Positions 33,779-44,210 of a stretch of DNA of 64,000 bases are shown in pieces; position 1 is the first letter of the stretch; the number at the start of each line of letters is the position of its first letter. The notes beneath the pieces are model-generated. The model was given only the letters and a program-made list of their open reading frames with translations, was not told the origin of the DNA and did not search any database. Source of the stretch: Valencia hispanica (lineage: Eukaryota; Chordata; Actinopteri; Cyprinodontiformes; Valenciidae); the NCBI GenBank assembly GCA_963556495.2, contig OY747704.1, positions 1,897,001 to 1,961,000 of the forward strand. Direction: 5' to 3'. The position numbers and the translations under genes were made by a program.

Positions 33779-34800
33779 GGGGGTGTCCGAGTTAACACGC
33801 CCCTGGTTCCTGATTCATCAGGGGGTGTCCCGGGGAACACGCCTCTGGCTCCTGATTCCGCCGGGGGTGTCCGGGAGGACACGCCTCGGGTTCCTGTTTC
33901 TGCCGGGGGTGTCCGGGAGGACACGCCTCGGGCTCCTGATTCATCAGGGGGTGTCCCGGGGAACACGCCTCTGGCTCCTGATTCCGCCGGGGGTGTCCGG
34001 GAGGACACGCCTCGGGTTCCTGTTTCTGCCGGGGGTGTCCGGGAGGACACGCCTCGGGCTCCTGTTTCCGCCGGGGGTGTCCGGGAGGACACGCCTTGGG
34101 TTCCTGTTTCCGCCGGGGGTGTGTGGGAGGGCACGCCTCGGGTTCCTGTCTTCGCCGGGGGTGTCACGGAGGACACGCCTCTAATTCCAGGCTCCGCAGG
34201 GGGTGTCCCGGAGGACACGCCTCTGATTCCTGGCTCCGCAGAGGGTGTTCCAGAGGACACGCCCCTGGCTCCTGTTCCTGTCTCCGCAGGGGGTGTCCTG
34301 AGGGACGCGCCCCTGGTTCCTGTTCCTGTCCACGCCGAGGGTGTCCAGGGGGGCACGGCTCGGGCTCCAGACTCCGCCGAGGGTGTCCAGGGAGACACGC
34401 CTCGGGGTCCAGACTACGCCGAGGGTCTCCAGAGGGACACGCCTCGGGCTCCAGACTCCGCCGAGGGTGTCCAGAGGGACACGCCTCGGGCTCCAGACTC
34501 CGCCGAAGGTGTCCAGAGGGATACGCCTCGGGCTCCAGACTCCGCCGAGGGTCTCCAGAGGGACACGCCTCGGGCTCCGGACTCCGCCGAGGGTGTCCAG
34601 GGGACACGCCTCGTGCTCCGGACTCCGCCGAGGGTGTCCATGGGGACACGCCTCGGGCTCCGGACTCCGCCGAGGTTGTCCAGGGGGACACGCATCGGGC
34701 TCCAGACTCCGCCGAGGGTGTCCAGGGGGATACGCCTCGGGCTCTTGACTCCGCCGAGGGTGTCCAGAAGGATACGCCTCGGGCTCTTGACTACCCCAAG
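33779..34800. repeat. Minisatellite, about 42-bp unit (GGTGTCC..GACACGCCTC..)
   Basis: About two dozen tandem units built on GGGGGTGTCCGGGAGGACAC and a Ser/Pro-coding half, with point variation and a few unit-length changes. Because 42 is a multiple of three, long open frames occur in several frames on both strands. Confidence 0.9.
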
Positions 34801-34849
34801 AGATTCCCGAGGGACACAGCCTCGGGGTCAGCACGTCGCCGACGGCCTC

Positions 34850-35265
34850 CACGCCGTCTTCTGGTTCCTCGTCGCCGGCCCCCACGCCTCCTGGTTCTTC
34901 GTCGCCGGCCCCCACGTCTCCTGGTTCTTCGTCGCCGGCCCCCACGCCTCCTGGTTCTTCGTCGCCGGCCCCCACGCCTCCTGGTTCTTCGTCGCCGGCC
35001 CCCACGCCTCCTGGTTCCTCGTCGCCGGCCTCCTCGTCTCTTGGTTCCTCGTCGCCGGCCTCCTCGTCTCTTGGTTCCTCGTCGCCGGCCTCCTCGTCTC
35101 TTGGTTCCTCGTCGCCGGCCTCCTCGTCTCTTGGTTCCTCGTCGCCGGCCTCCTCGTCTCCTGGTTCCTCGTCGCCGGCCTCCTCGTCTCTTGGTTCCTC
35201 GTCGCCGGCCTCCTCGTCTCCTGCTCCTTCGTCGCCGGCCTCCCGGGTTCCTGCTCCTTCGTCGC
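34850..35265. repeat. Minisatellite, 30-bp unit
   Basis: About 14 tandem units of the type TCGTCGCCGGCC plus CTCGTCTCTTGGTTCC. Early units have CCCCACGCC where later units have TCCTCGTC, indicating stepwise spread of variants. Confidence 0.9.
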
Positions 35266-35379
35266 AGGCCTCAGGACTTTTGCCTTCGACTGTTTTGTTT
35301 TGGACTCCTGCTCTCCTTCCGAGGCCCCCTCCGCCCACCCTGGTTTGGGGTGTTTTTTGTTTTATTTTGGACTTCCACC

Positions 35380-35666
35380 TGCTCACTCCCCTCAGCTGCA
35401 ACCGCTTCCCTTAATTAGTCCTGCTCCTTCTCTGCTTCACTCTTCACTCTCCTCTTCAGTATAAATTCAGTCCTCTCTCAGTCACTACTCGCTGGTTCGT
35501 TGTCATTCCTCCCTTCCTGGTTCCTGGTCTGTCTATCCGCGTTCCCTGGTCTCCATGTTCCCTGGTTACCTCGTTATTATTTGTAAGTTTGGATTTTATT
35601 ATTTAATTAAATCTGAGTTCCTTTAAGTTCTGCTTTTGGGTCCTCTTTAAACCTCAAAACATGACA
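35380..35666 (+). repeat. Partial Gypsy-type LTR (right half)
   Basis: It shares 'CACTACTCGCTGGTTCG', a TATA-like 'AGTATAAATTC' and the end CATGACA with the LTRs at 3901 and 8237. The first roughly 300 bp of the LTR are absent. It abuts exon 9 of the transposase-like gene. Confidence 0.75.
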
Positions 35667-36861
35667 ATAACATCCATTTTTAGTATACGAACCGCATGAA
35701 GTTTCTTGGTCAGATTTTTTGCAGCATACATACGTCCAAAGAATGTAGAAGACCTTTGTCTTTGTATCTTCCTTTTGTAGGATCTGCAAAAAAAATAAGG
35801 ATACAATTTTATGATATTGTTGGCTATTACTATTTAGTTTTGAGTCGTGGCAGTCTCCACAACAGGTGGTGCAATTGTTGAATAATCTTTGTAGCAAACT
35901 GTTACCCATCAGTGTAGAAATCTGCATGTGCGCATCTGTGACAATCTCAGTGATGTCAGGTCACCCTAAAGGCTGTATGAAGGCATGGTTCTCCATAATC
36001 ACAATGTTGCGTTTGGTTTGGTTTGTCTTTTGTCAACAGTTACAACACAGATTATGTACTTTGACTTATTTTTCATTGTGGTATAAGTGCAGTACTGGGC
36101 TGTATGGCCTGTAGATCTATTAGAATATGAAAAAATATTAGTTTGCAGAACACGTGTCAACACAGCAACAAAATTTGATCAATAGAATATTTACCTGGAG
36201 AGTCCATCCTTCCATCAGCTGGAACAGATAAAGGCAAGCATACAAAATGTGCAATTGAAACAAGGGCTACTACATAGCTTAGGAGAGTAAAATGATATTT
36301 TCTTTATACACCAACCATACACAGACATGTGAAACCGAATAACACCTGGGACACCATCATTTCTCATGGACAGTAACAAAGATATTGCCATACAGTTTTT
36401 TCTCTTGTCTGTGTAAAAACAATTTGGGCAAATGTAAAGTATTCTCTGGTGCTGGTTTGTACAATGTATTCCCACACGTACCTAGTGCAACAACACTTTC
36501 CTTTGGATGCTAGCGGTCAATGATGGCAGCTCTCTTCTTCTCCCAAAACTCTTTTATTGAGTCAACGAAATAATGGCTCTGCATGAGTCGGAATGTTTTC
36601 GGAGATACAAAGCCTGATATTCATGTATCTGAAGAAGAGGGCAAACTTCGAAAAGTTATTGCCAGAGAGGAGTATGTTTGTGGTGACCATGAAGTCCCAT
36701 CCTTGCATGGAGTACTTCAGGACGGGCTGGCTGTTCCACTTCCACAGCTTATGGCCATGACTGCAAAACTAAAATGGACAGGTTAATTTGTAGCAGGACA
36801 GTTACCTGTGAAGATTGCAATCTGAGTGCTATAAGCAGCATCTGAATGTTTAGGCATTCCA

Positions 36862-36864
<3 letters not shown>

Positions 36865-36892
<28 letters not shown>
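36865..36892. repeat. Poly-A run in intron 5 of the transposase-like gene
   Basis: 28 consecutive A on the plus strand. Confidence 0.9.
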
Positions 36893-36894
<2 letters not shown>

Positions 36895-38764
36895 AATGTC
36901 TGATCTCCAGCTCAGTTTTAAAAAAATGTGGGCTACATCCTGACAAAATGTCATGTCAGAGACCAACCTATAGATAAAAAAAGTATACAAAATAACTTAC
37001 CCACTCAATAATGGTAGCACTTCCCCTTTGCTGGAATTTAACCTGAAATGATGGAGTGGCGTCACAGTCTGTACCCAGCAGGTTGTCCCTATAAAAACAT
37101 TTCTGGATGGGTAGCTGGAGGAAATTGACCAATCTTTCCGTGCTGCTTTTGAAGGCGATGCATGCTGGCTGGTCGACTAAGTCTTCTTTGACGGAGACCT
37201 TCTCTACACCGGGTAAGTAGGGACGATCCTTGTCTACCTCCTCATCTGGCTCTGGGTTGTCAGGTTCTTCATCTGTTTCATCATCACGGTGAAGAATGTC
37301 AATGACACTTTCATCAAGACCAACAATGGGTAAAGTGTCAATTGTTCGCTGTAAACCACCAGCAGCTCTATGTAACAGAATACAAATGTGTGAATTATAA
37401 AACTACACAATTCATTGTCATATATTTGTTCTATTCATGTATAATGCACCCCCTCCACCCATCCACCAAATCTTGAGGAAACAAATTGTAAAATCGACTA
37501 TGAAGATATACATACTGTATACAAATTGGTGGCACATAATCACTGTCATTTGGATTTGAACCATTTGCATCCAATTCAATTCTGTAATGAAAACAAACAA
37601 AAAGGAAAAAGATGATTGTGAGAAGACTTTACAGATTAGAAGTGTAGATGTGAAGAATTTTTCCACTCACACACTGTTGAGGAAACTGTTTGCTTGTTCC
37701 TCATCAACTATGGCAGCATCCAGTTCAAGATCCATGGATTTGAAACTGCAGACAAGACAAATATGTATGTTCCAAGTAAAGACAACTAGGTCTACTGGTA
37801 CTACTACTAAAGATCATATATGGAGCTAAACCCATCTCTCCTGAACTCAATCTGACAACAACATAAATCTGCCCTGGATCCCAACTTCGCAGATGTATGC
37901 CTACTATAAGATGCATCATAAAGACTTTTACCTGTCTTCCAAAGGATCCAAATCTTGGTCAATAGCTATGGCCTCAACACCAGCGATTGGGAAATCTTCC
38001 CTGTCAAGATAATGTCAAGGGAAACACATTTTTACAATGTCTAATGTAATATCAGCAATCTTATATAGCTATATTTTTTTCAATGTTTAGTCTGACTGAA
38101 CATACTTTTTGGACAGCGGTTTTATTGGAGACAATCGATGGGAGATTTTAGCTGATGTCCACTTGCTGGGTGTTGACACAGTCCTCACATTACATCCCTG
38201 AGTTGCAGCTTCAGGAGGTTGCTTTTCCCTGTACCTGTAAAACATATTTTAACAAAACATTTCAACAAACTGGCTGTGACTTCTCCCTCTGTTCAGTCAG
38301 ATCAATTATGGTCATCAAAGTTAACAGTAGGCCTAACAGACAGTAGTAATAGTAATATCAAAACAAATATCTCAGTCAGCAATTCAATAACGCTGTGTGG
38401 CACTTCCACTACCATATTTTATTCTGCTCTAGATACACAGGACAGATTTTAGCAAATGAACGCAAATGTATCCGACAAACCAGCATTTACTTTGTAAAAA
38501 GTTTGTCTAGTTGTGGCAACTGATTCAGTTCCCTTCAGATAAAAATTTCCGTGTTCCTTTTCTGGCTGAACTATTCTTATTTGCGTGTTTGGCCAAATTC
38601 AGTACATATCCACGGGATTTGCAACATGCAAAATAATTCTGCCGGTATCCAGGTGGGTCGAAACGCCACCATTGATTGTCTGGGCAAACATAGATTTCGT
38701 GGCTGTAACAGACATTCCAATTGGGGAACGGAATCAGATGTAGCATAGCGACTGTTGGACTTAG

Positions 38765-39070
38765 AGCTAACAATGCGCTATTATTGATAGCTGTAGTCGA
38801 CTACAATGACTCCGGTAGTCGGTCTACAAATAATTTACATCACGTTTTACACAGCATTGTTAAACGAGTAGTACAATTACGGCATATTAGGTGTCCGAGT
38901 TATCAGTAAGCTGATATCATTTTCATATCAAGCTGGAAACATGACCCATAATGTTTCTTAGCATGCGCTAGCATTGAAAGCTGTAGTCGACAACAATTAC
39001 TCCGGTAGTCGGTCTATAAACAATTTCCTTCACGTTTTACACAGCATTGTTGAACGAGCTATACATTTTT
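38765..39070. repeat. Tandem duplication, about 190-bp period
   Basis: 'AGCTGTAGTCGAC' at 38789 recurs at 38979, followed in both units by 'TCCGGTAGTCGGTCTA' and 'CACGTTTTACACAGCATTGT'. It lies wholly in intron 1 of the transposase-like gene and reaches close to the exon 1 donor. Confidence 0.85.
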
Positions 39071-39206
39071 CTTACCTGGTCAATAGGAATTTATCTGCAT
39101 CTGTTTTCAGTCCGAGATCGAGCTGTAGCAGCCGCCATTCCTTGAAGGCGTAACTAATATTTATACGGGTGCCTGCCCGACCTCGGTCATATCTGTGTGA
39201 TATCAT

Positions 39207-39479
39207 ATCTGGTCATATCTACTCATATTTGTGTAGTGCTTGTTCGTTTGCCCGATGCTGAAGAATCCATACCCACATTTGAATTAGCTGCGTCTGAAGT
39301 CCGGATTCTTTCTCTTCCTTCGTCCTGTTAAATCAAGAATTGTAGATGGACGTCACATCCGCGTGCAAGCACGGGAAATATAGCCACCGAATCGCAGCTT
39401 ATTTTGCAGCACACAGACTGTTCAAGATAATGGGATTACAAATGGGTGTGCTCATTTTTCTTGGTTTAAAACGCTTCAT
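39207..39479. other. 5' flank of the transposase-like gene
   Basis: The region upstream of the inferred start codon. It has repeated 'CATATCTG' words near 39188-39225 but no clear TATA box or terminal repeat. Confidence 0.4.
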
Positions 39480-39745
39480 TACCCAATACAATTGCAAAAC
39501 TGAACATGAATATAATTTAGTTTAGAAATCCAGCCCCCTGATCCTTTAAAGGTGTTGTTTATTCTTCCAGGATCATATTCTTTATTCCCGGTCTGATCTT
39601 TAATAGCAGATATAGTTGTTTTTTCTTTATTAGTTTTAAGCTGGTTTGCCAAAAATCTACCTGATTTATTAACTTGTTCAAAGTTTTCTATCCTAAGTCT
39701 TTGAATTACTCCTACAATATTTTTGGTGACGGGGTAAGCCATATT
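39480..39745 (-). mobile_element. L1-d LINE ORF2 fragment, 3' side of the big nest
   Basis: The minus strand reads 'VGVIQRLRIENFEQVNKSGR', 'FLANQLKTNKEKTTISAIKD' and 'DPGRINNTFKG', the ORF2 region between endonuclease and RT. It continues the frame content of 57665-57970, so the 18-kb block between them was inserted into one L1. Confidence 0.75.
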
Positions 39746-39982
39746 GCGTCATTTCCTGTTGTCACTGTTGTGCTCCCTGTAAGGTGTTTGGTGTTCAGAC
39801 TCTCTTGAATTGATCTTATTTTCTCTGTGCTGAGGCCTTTCTAAGTTATTTTAACACACGAGCACACTAAAACACATTTTGTGGTGGTGTAGTTTACGTT
39901 TTGGGAACTCCTTGTGTTTCACACAGTTTTTCTTGGGGTGGTAAGGTCTCGCTAACTCAGTTAGCTTGGCTTCATTGCGGCT

Positions 39983-40861
39983 ATGGCTACTCTTCTTTCT
40001 CCTGTCTCTAACTCTTCTCTTCTCTCTTGCTCTCTCTGTCAGATGTTTAGTTACTTCCCTGCCTCCTTTAGTGATAATGGTAACTGTAATAAATGTAATA
40101 TTTTTGTAGCTTTGGAGGCGAGGGTATCAGAATTAGAAGCACGGCTCCGCGCTGTTGAAAAACCAGCAGATAGCCGAAGCCCATTAGCCAGCGCGGAGCC
40201 AACAAGGATAGATAGGATAGCTGTCCTCCGGTAGAGGCCGCGCAGCCGGGACCTCAGGCCGGCTGGGTGACTGTACGTAGGAAGCATAGTTCTAGGACCC
40301 AGCCCCTGGGCCACCACCAACCGGTCCGCATTTCTAACAGATTTTCCCCTCTCAGCGACACACCCGCTGAGAAGCCGACCCTGGTAATTGGCAGCTCCAT
40401 AGTCAGAAACGTGGCATTAGAGACACCATTGACCATAGTCAAATGTTTGCCAGGGGCCAGAACGGGCTACATCAAATCTTACCTGAAACTGCTGGCTAAA
40501 GATAAGCGTAAATACAGTAAGATTGTTATTCACGCTGGCGGTAATGACACCCGGTTACTCGGAGGTCACTAAAATTAGTGTTGCTTCGGTGTGTAAGTTT
40601 GCCAAAACAATGTCAGACTCGGTAATCTTTTCTGGTCCCCTGCCTGATCGGACCAGTGACGACATGTTTAGTCGGATGCTGTCATTCCATCAATGGTTGT
40701 CTAGTTGGTGTCCTGCAAACGATGTGGGCTACATTGACAACTGGAGAACTTTTTGGAGAAAACCTGGTCTGATCCGGAGAGACGGCATCCATCCCACTAT
40801 GGATGGAGCAGCTCTTCTTTCTAGGAATATGGCCGAATTTATTAGTCCTCCAAAACTCTGA
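39983..40861 (+). pseudogene. L2-A ORF1 with coiled coil and SGNH esterase-like domain
   Basis: The start ATG at 39983 opens a frame with 'NCNKCNIFVALEARVSELEA' (Cys pair plus coiled coil). After a TAG near 40232 and a frame change it continues 'WVTVRRK', '[11 protein letters not shown]', '[11 protein letters not shown]' (SGNH block I, Ser nucleophile) and '[11 protein letters not shown]' (block III, Gly-x-Asn-Asp). After another frameshift near 40550 come 'VIFSGPLPDR' and 'IRRDGIHPTMDG' (block V, Asp-x-x-His). All catalytic residues of an SGNH hydrolase are visible, but spread over three frames. Such ORF1 proteins are known in CR1/L2 LINEs, with lipid-esterase activity shown for a zebrafish relative. 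Confidence 0.8.
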
Positions 40862-40957
40862 CAACCCAGGGTCCAGACCAAGAAGCAGAGTCGTAGTTTA
40901 ACCCACCTCTCTGCTGCTTCTGTACTGTTACCCCCCCCCCATTTCCCTATAGAAACA

Positions 40958-41485
40958 GTGTCTTGCCCACGGCCAAAATTAAATGGATTAAAAATTAAGC
41001 CAACAAAAGCAAATTATGGAAATCTCATAAAAATAAATACAACTTTGACTGAACAGAAAAATAAATCTATTAAATGTGGTTTATTAAACATAAGATCTCT
41101 CTCCTCAAAGACTTTGTTAGTAAATGACTTGATTGTGATTATCACATTGATTTCCTTTGTCTCACAGAAATCTGGTTGCAGCAGGAGGATTATGTCAGTA
41201 TAAATGAGTCAACTCCTTCCAGTCATTTAAATTTTCACATTCCTAGAAATACTGGGCGAGGGGTAGGAGTTTCACCATTTTCCGTTCTGATTTACTAATT
41301 AGTCCCAGACCAATTGATAGCTACAGTTCTTTTGAACATCTAACCCTTAATTTTCCTCATCCAAGTTGCAAAAAATTAAGACCATTTTTGTTTGTGGTTT
41401 TGTACCGTACACCAGGCCCTTACTCTCAATTCTTGGATCAGATCTCACATTTTTTATCAGATTTAGTATTAAATACTGATCATTA
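40958..41485 (+). pseudogene. L2-A ORF2 endonuclease, N-terminal part
   Basis: 'KCGLLNIRSLSSKTLLVNDL' opens the endonuclease. After a frame change the sequence encodes an 'ESTPSS' segment and 'RNTGRGVGV', then 'SDLLISPRPIDSYSSFEH' and 'FVVLYRTPGPYSQFLDQI'. The inserted minus-strand L2-A interrupts it; the next endonuclease residues ('VGDFNIHVDTE') resume at 53077. Confidence 0.8.
41480..41485. repeat. Target duplication TCATTA, left copy
   Basis: It matches 53071-53076 on the far side of the inserted L2-A. Confidence 0.7.
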
Positions 41486-42616
41486 ATTCAATTCAACTCA
41501 GTTTATTTATATAGCGCCAATTCACAACAGATGTCATCTCAAGGCACGTAACAAGAAGTAATTTCAATACATTTATACAAACATTCCAATCAGTTAAAAA
41601 GTTTCCTATTTAAGCAATCCCAGCAGATTGCGTCAGTCATTGGCATGAGGTTGGGCTTTCCAACCACAGCAATCCTTCAGCAATCCCTCATACTGAGCAA
41701 GCATGTAGCGACGGTGGAGAGGAAAAACTCCCCTTTAACAGGAAGAAACCTCCAACAGAACCAGGCTCAGTAGGAGCGGCCATCTGCCACGACCGTCTGG
41801 GGGTTTGAGAAGACAGAGCAGAAACACAGAAGGAACAGAAGATCTGATATAAGAGAACTTTCTATGTTACAGAAAGTAAAAAGTTGATAACAGGCCAGTG
41901 GATGTTCAGTTACTGGGAGGATCATCCCAGTCGATGCCCCCCGTCCAACAGGGCATTGCAGCCAAGCAGGATACCAGACCAGGTATATCTTCTATGGAGA
42001 GAAAAACACTAAGAGAAAACAAAGTTAACAGTCGAAATAACAGAATGTACTGTAATACAACTGGAGAGTCGTAGGAGAAAAGGAAGTAGCAGAGTGAAGA
42101 AAATTGGTAAGTCTGTCCTCCAGCAGTCTAAGCCTATAGCAGCATAACTACAGAGATAGCTCAGGATGACCTAAGCCACTCTAACTATAAGCTTTATCAA
42201 AAAGGAACGTTTTAAGCCTGGCCTTAAAAGTAAACAGAGTGTCTGCTCACGGACTAAAGCTCGGAGCTGGTTCCACAGGAGAGGAGCTTGATAACTACAC
42301 CTGGCTCCTCAGTGGAAGTGCATTAGCTCCAGCCTTTTTCTTTAGTATGATTACCTGAGAGATCGTGGTCTGGTTAGCTGCTGGTCTCTCACCTTATTCA
42401 ACAAAGCCTAAAAAAAGAGCTTGCAACGAATTTGCTTTTCCCTGTTTGCTTTATCCATAATTGTATCTGTTTTGAAATTCATTTCTTATGCATTTGTCCT
42501 TACTTTTTTAAAATCAAATCCCTCACTCACCTCATAGTCTTAAGTAGTGCTGCACTGATCGGCCGCACTAACACAAAATCAAATTATTATCCTGACTGCT
42601 TACAAACTAGGTCTAT

Positions 42617-42688
42617 CCATCCATCCATCCATCCATCCATCCATCCATCCATCCATCCATCCATCCATCCATCCATCCATCCATCCAT
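42617..42688. repeat. (CCAT)n tail of Rex3
   Basis: About 18 perfect tetramers; on the element strand this is the GATG 3' tail. Its translation as Trp-Met-Asp-Gly repeats is an artefact of the RT frame running into the tail. Confidence 0.93.
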
Positions 42689-42689
42689 T

Positions 42690-44210
42690 TTCTTCCGCTT
42701 GTCCGGGGTCGGGTCGCGGGGGCAGCAGCCTAAGCAAAGAGACCCAGACTTCCCTCTCCCCAGCCACTTGTTCCAGCTCCTCGGGAGGAACCCCAAGGCG
42801 CTCCCAGGCCAGCCGAGAAAAATAGTCCCTCCAGCGTGTCCTGGGCCTTCCCCTGGGCCTCCTCCCGGTAAGACGTGCCTGAAACACCTCACCAGGGACC
42901 AGATGCCCGAGCCACCTCAACTGACTCCTCTCGATGTGGAGAAGCAGCGGCTCTACTCTGAGCCCCCTCCGGATGACTGAGCTTCTCACCCTATCTCTAA
43001 GGGAGAGCCCAGACACTCTGCGGAGGAAACTCATTTCAGCCGCTTGTATCTGTGATCTCGTTCTTTCGGTCACCACCCAGAGTTCGTGACCATAAATGAG
43101 GGTAGGAACGTAGATCGACCGGTAAATCGAGAGCTTCGCCTTGCGGCTCAGCTCTCTCTTCATCACGACAGACCGGTAAAGCGCCCGCATAACTGCAGAT
43201 GCCCCACCAATCCGTCTATCGATCTCCCGCTCCATTTTTCCCTCATTCGTGAACAAGACCCCCAGATACTTAAACTCCTCCACTTGGGGAAGGACCCCAT
43301 CCCCGACCCGGAGAAGGCACCCCACCCTTTTCCGGCTCAAGACCATGGCCTCGAATTTGGAGGTGCTGATTCTCATCCCAGCCGCTTCACACTTGGCTGC
43401 GAACCGCTCCAGCGAAAGCTGTAGATCACGTTCCGATGAAGCCAACAGGACCACGTCATCTGCAAAAAGCAAAGACCCGATCCTGAGGCCACCAAAACGG
43501 ATCCCCTCAACGCCTTGGCTGCGCCTAGAGATCCTGTCCATAAAAGTTAGGAACAGGATCGGTGACAAAGGGCAACCTTGGCGGAGTCCAACTCTCACTG
43601 AAAACAAGCCCGACTTACTGCCGGCAATGCGAACCAAACTCTGGCACCGGTCGTACAGGGACCTAACAGCCCGTATCAAGGGGCCCGATACCCCATACTC
43701 CCGGAGCACCCCCCACAGGGCCCCCCGAGGGACACGGTCAAACGCCTTCTCCAAGTCCACAAAACACATGTAGACCGGTTGGGCGAACTCCCACGCACCC
43801 TCCAGGACCCTGCTGAGGGTGTAGAGCTGGTCCAGTGTTCCACGGCCAGGACGAAAACCGCATTGTTCCTCCTGGATCCGAGGTTCGACTATCCGTCGGA
43901 CCCTCCTCTCCAGAACCCCTGAATAGACCTTACCAGGGAGGCTCAGAAGTGTGATCCCCCTGTAGTTGGAACACACCCTGTGGTCCCCCTTTTTAAACAG
44001 GGGGACCACCACCCCGGTCTGCCAATCCAAGGGAACTGCCCCCGATGTCCACGCAATATTGCAGAGCCGCGTTAACCAACACAGCCCCACAACATCCAGA
44101 CCCTTGAGGAACTCCGGTCGAATCTCATCCACCCCCGGAGCCCTGCCGTCGAGGAGCTTTTTAACGACCTCGGTGACCTCAGCACCAGATATTGGACCCC
44201 AAGTCCCCAA
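42690..44210 (-). CDS. Rex3 reverse transcriptase and C-terminal region, long open frame
   Basis: About 505 codons open before the tail. RT motifs in order: '[15 protein letters not shown]', '[10 protein letters not shown]', '[20 protein letters not shown]', '[17 protein letters not shown]', '[14 protein letters not shown]' (motif A Asp), '[20 protein letters not shown]', '[14 protein letters not shown]' (FADD), 'KYLGVLF' and '[10 protein letters not shown]'. The C terminus holds the RTE-type '[12 protein letters not shown]' and 'LRWLGHL' blocks, and '[20 protein letters not shown]'. A short in-frame deletion after 'LGHLV' removes residues present in the copy at 48756. The frame upstream is shifted, so ORF2 as a whole is broken, but the RT core is intact. 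Confidence 0.85.

Larger units (their letters stand above)
33480..35666 (+). mobile_element. LTR-retrotransposon 3' region: GC-rich segment, two minisatellites and partial LTR
   Basis: GC-rich sequence ends in a partial Gypsy-type LTR whose right terminus CATGACA (35660-35666) equals that of the LTR at 8237-8821. Upstream are a 42-bp array and a 30-bp array. No gag, protease, RT or integrase motif was found. It resembles the untranslated 3' internal region of a Gypsy element, but that is inferred from the attached LTR only. ATAAC follows the terminus; no matching duplication was found at 33480. Confidence 0.55.
35667..39206 (-). pseudogene. Nine-exon transposase-like gene, frameshifted and 3'-truncated
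   Basis: Spliced in phase from an ATG at 39206, exons lie at 39206-39076, 38234-38106, 38000-37932, 37745-37671, 37367-37001, 36768-36482, 36218-36195 (24 bp), 36108-35906 and 35783-35667, all with GT-AG borders. Motifs in order: 'GRAGTRINISYAFKEW' and 'LKTDADKFLLTR', an acidic segment in exon 5, 'CSHGHKLWKWNSQP' and 'NILLSGNNFSKFALFF' (exon 6), 'DGRMDSPG' across exons 6-8 (first DDE-like Asp), 'TDAHMQI' (second Asp), and 'GRYKDKGLLHSLDV'. These resemble an abundant fish/invertebrate transposase-like family, possibly Kolobok-related; I am not sure of the superfamily. Defects: a frameshift and TAG in exon 6, TGA in exon 8, a frameshift in exon 9 and loss of everything after the LTR. Confidence 0.7.

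Noticed and set aside
33779..35265. CRISPR-like array
   Set aside because: The repeats are contiguous without unique spacers and lie in eukaryotic transposon DNA.
33518..35464. 648-codon plus-strand open frame, Pro/Gly-rich, as a possible structural protein gene
   Set aside because: It spans two minisatellites whose units are multiples of three; equally long frames are open in another plus frame and on the minus strand, and no start context or domain supports it.
42600..42690. Trp-Met-Asp-Gly repeat protein tail
   Set aside because: It is the GATG tetranucleotide tail of Rex3 read in frame.
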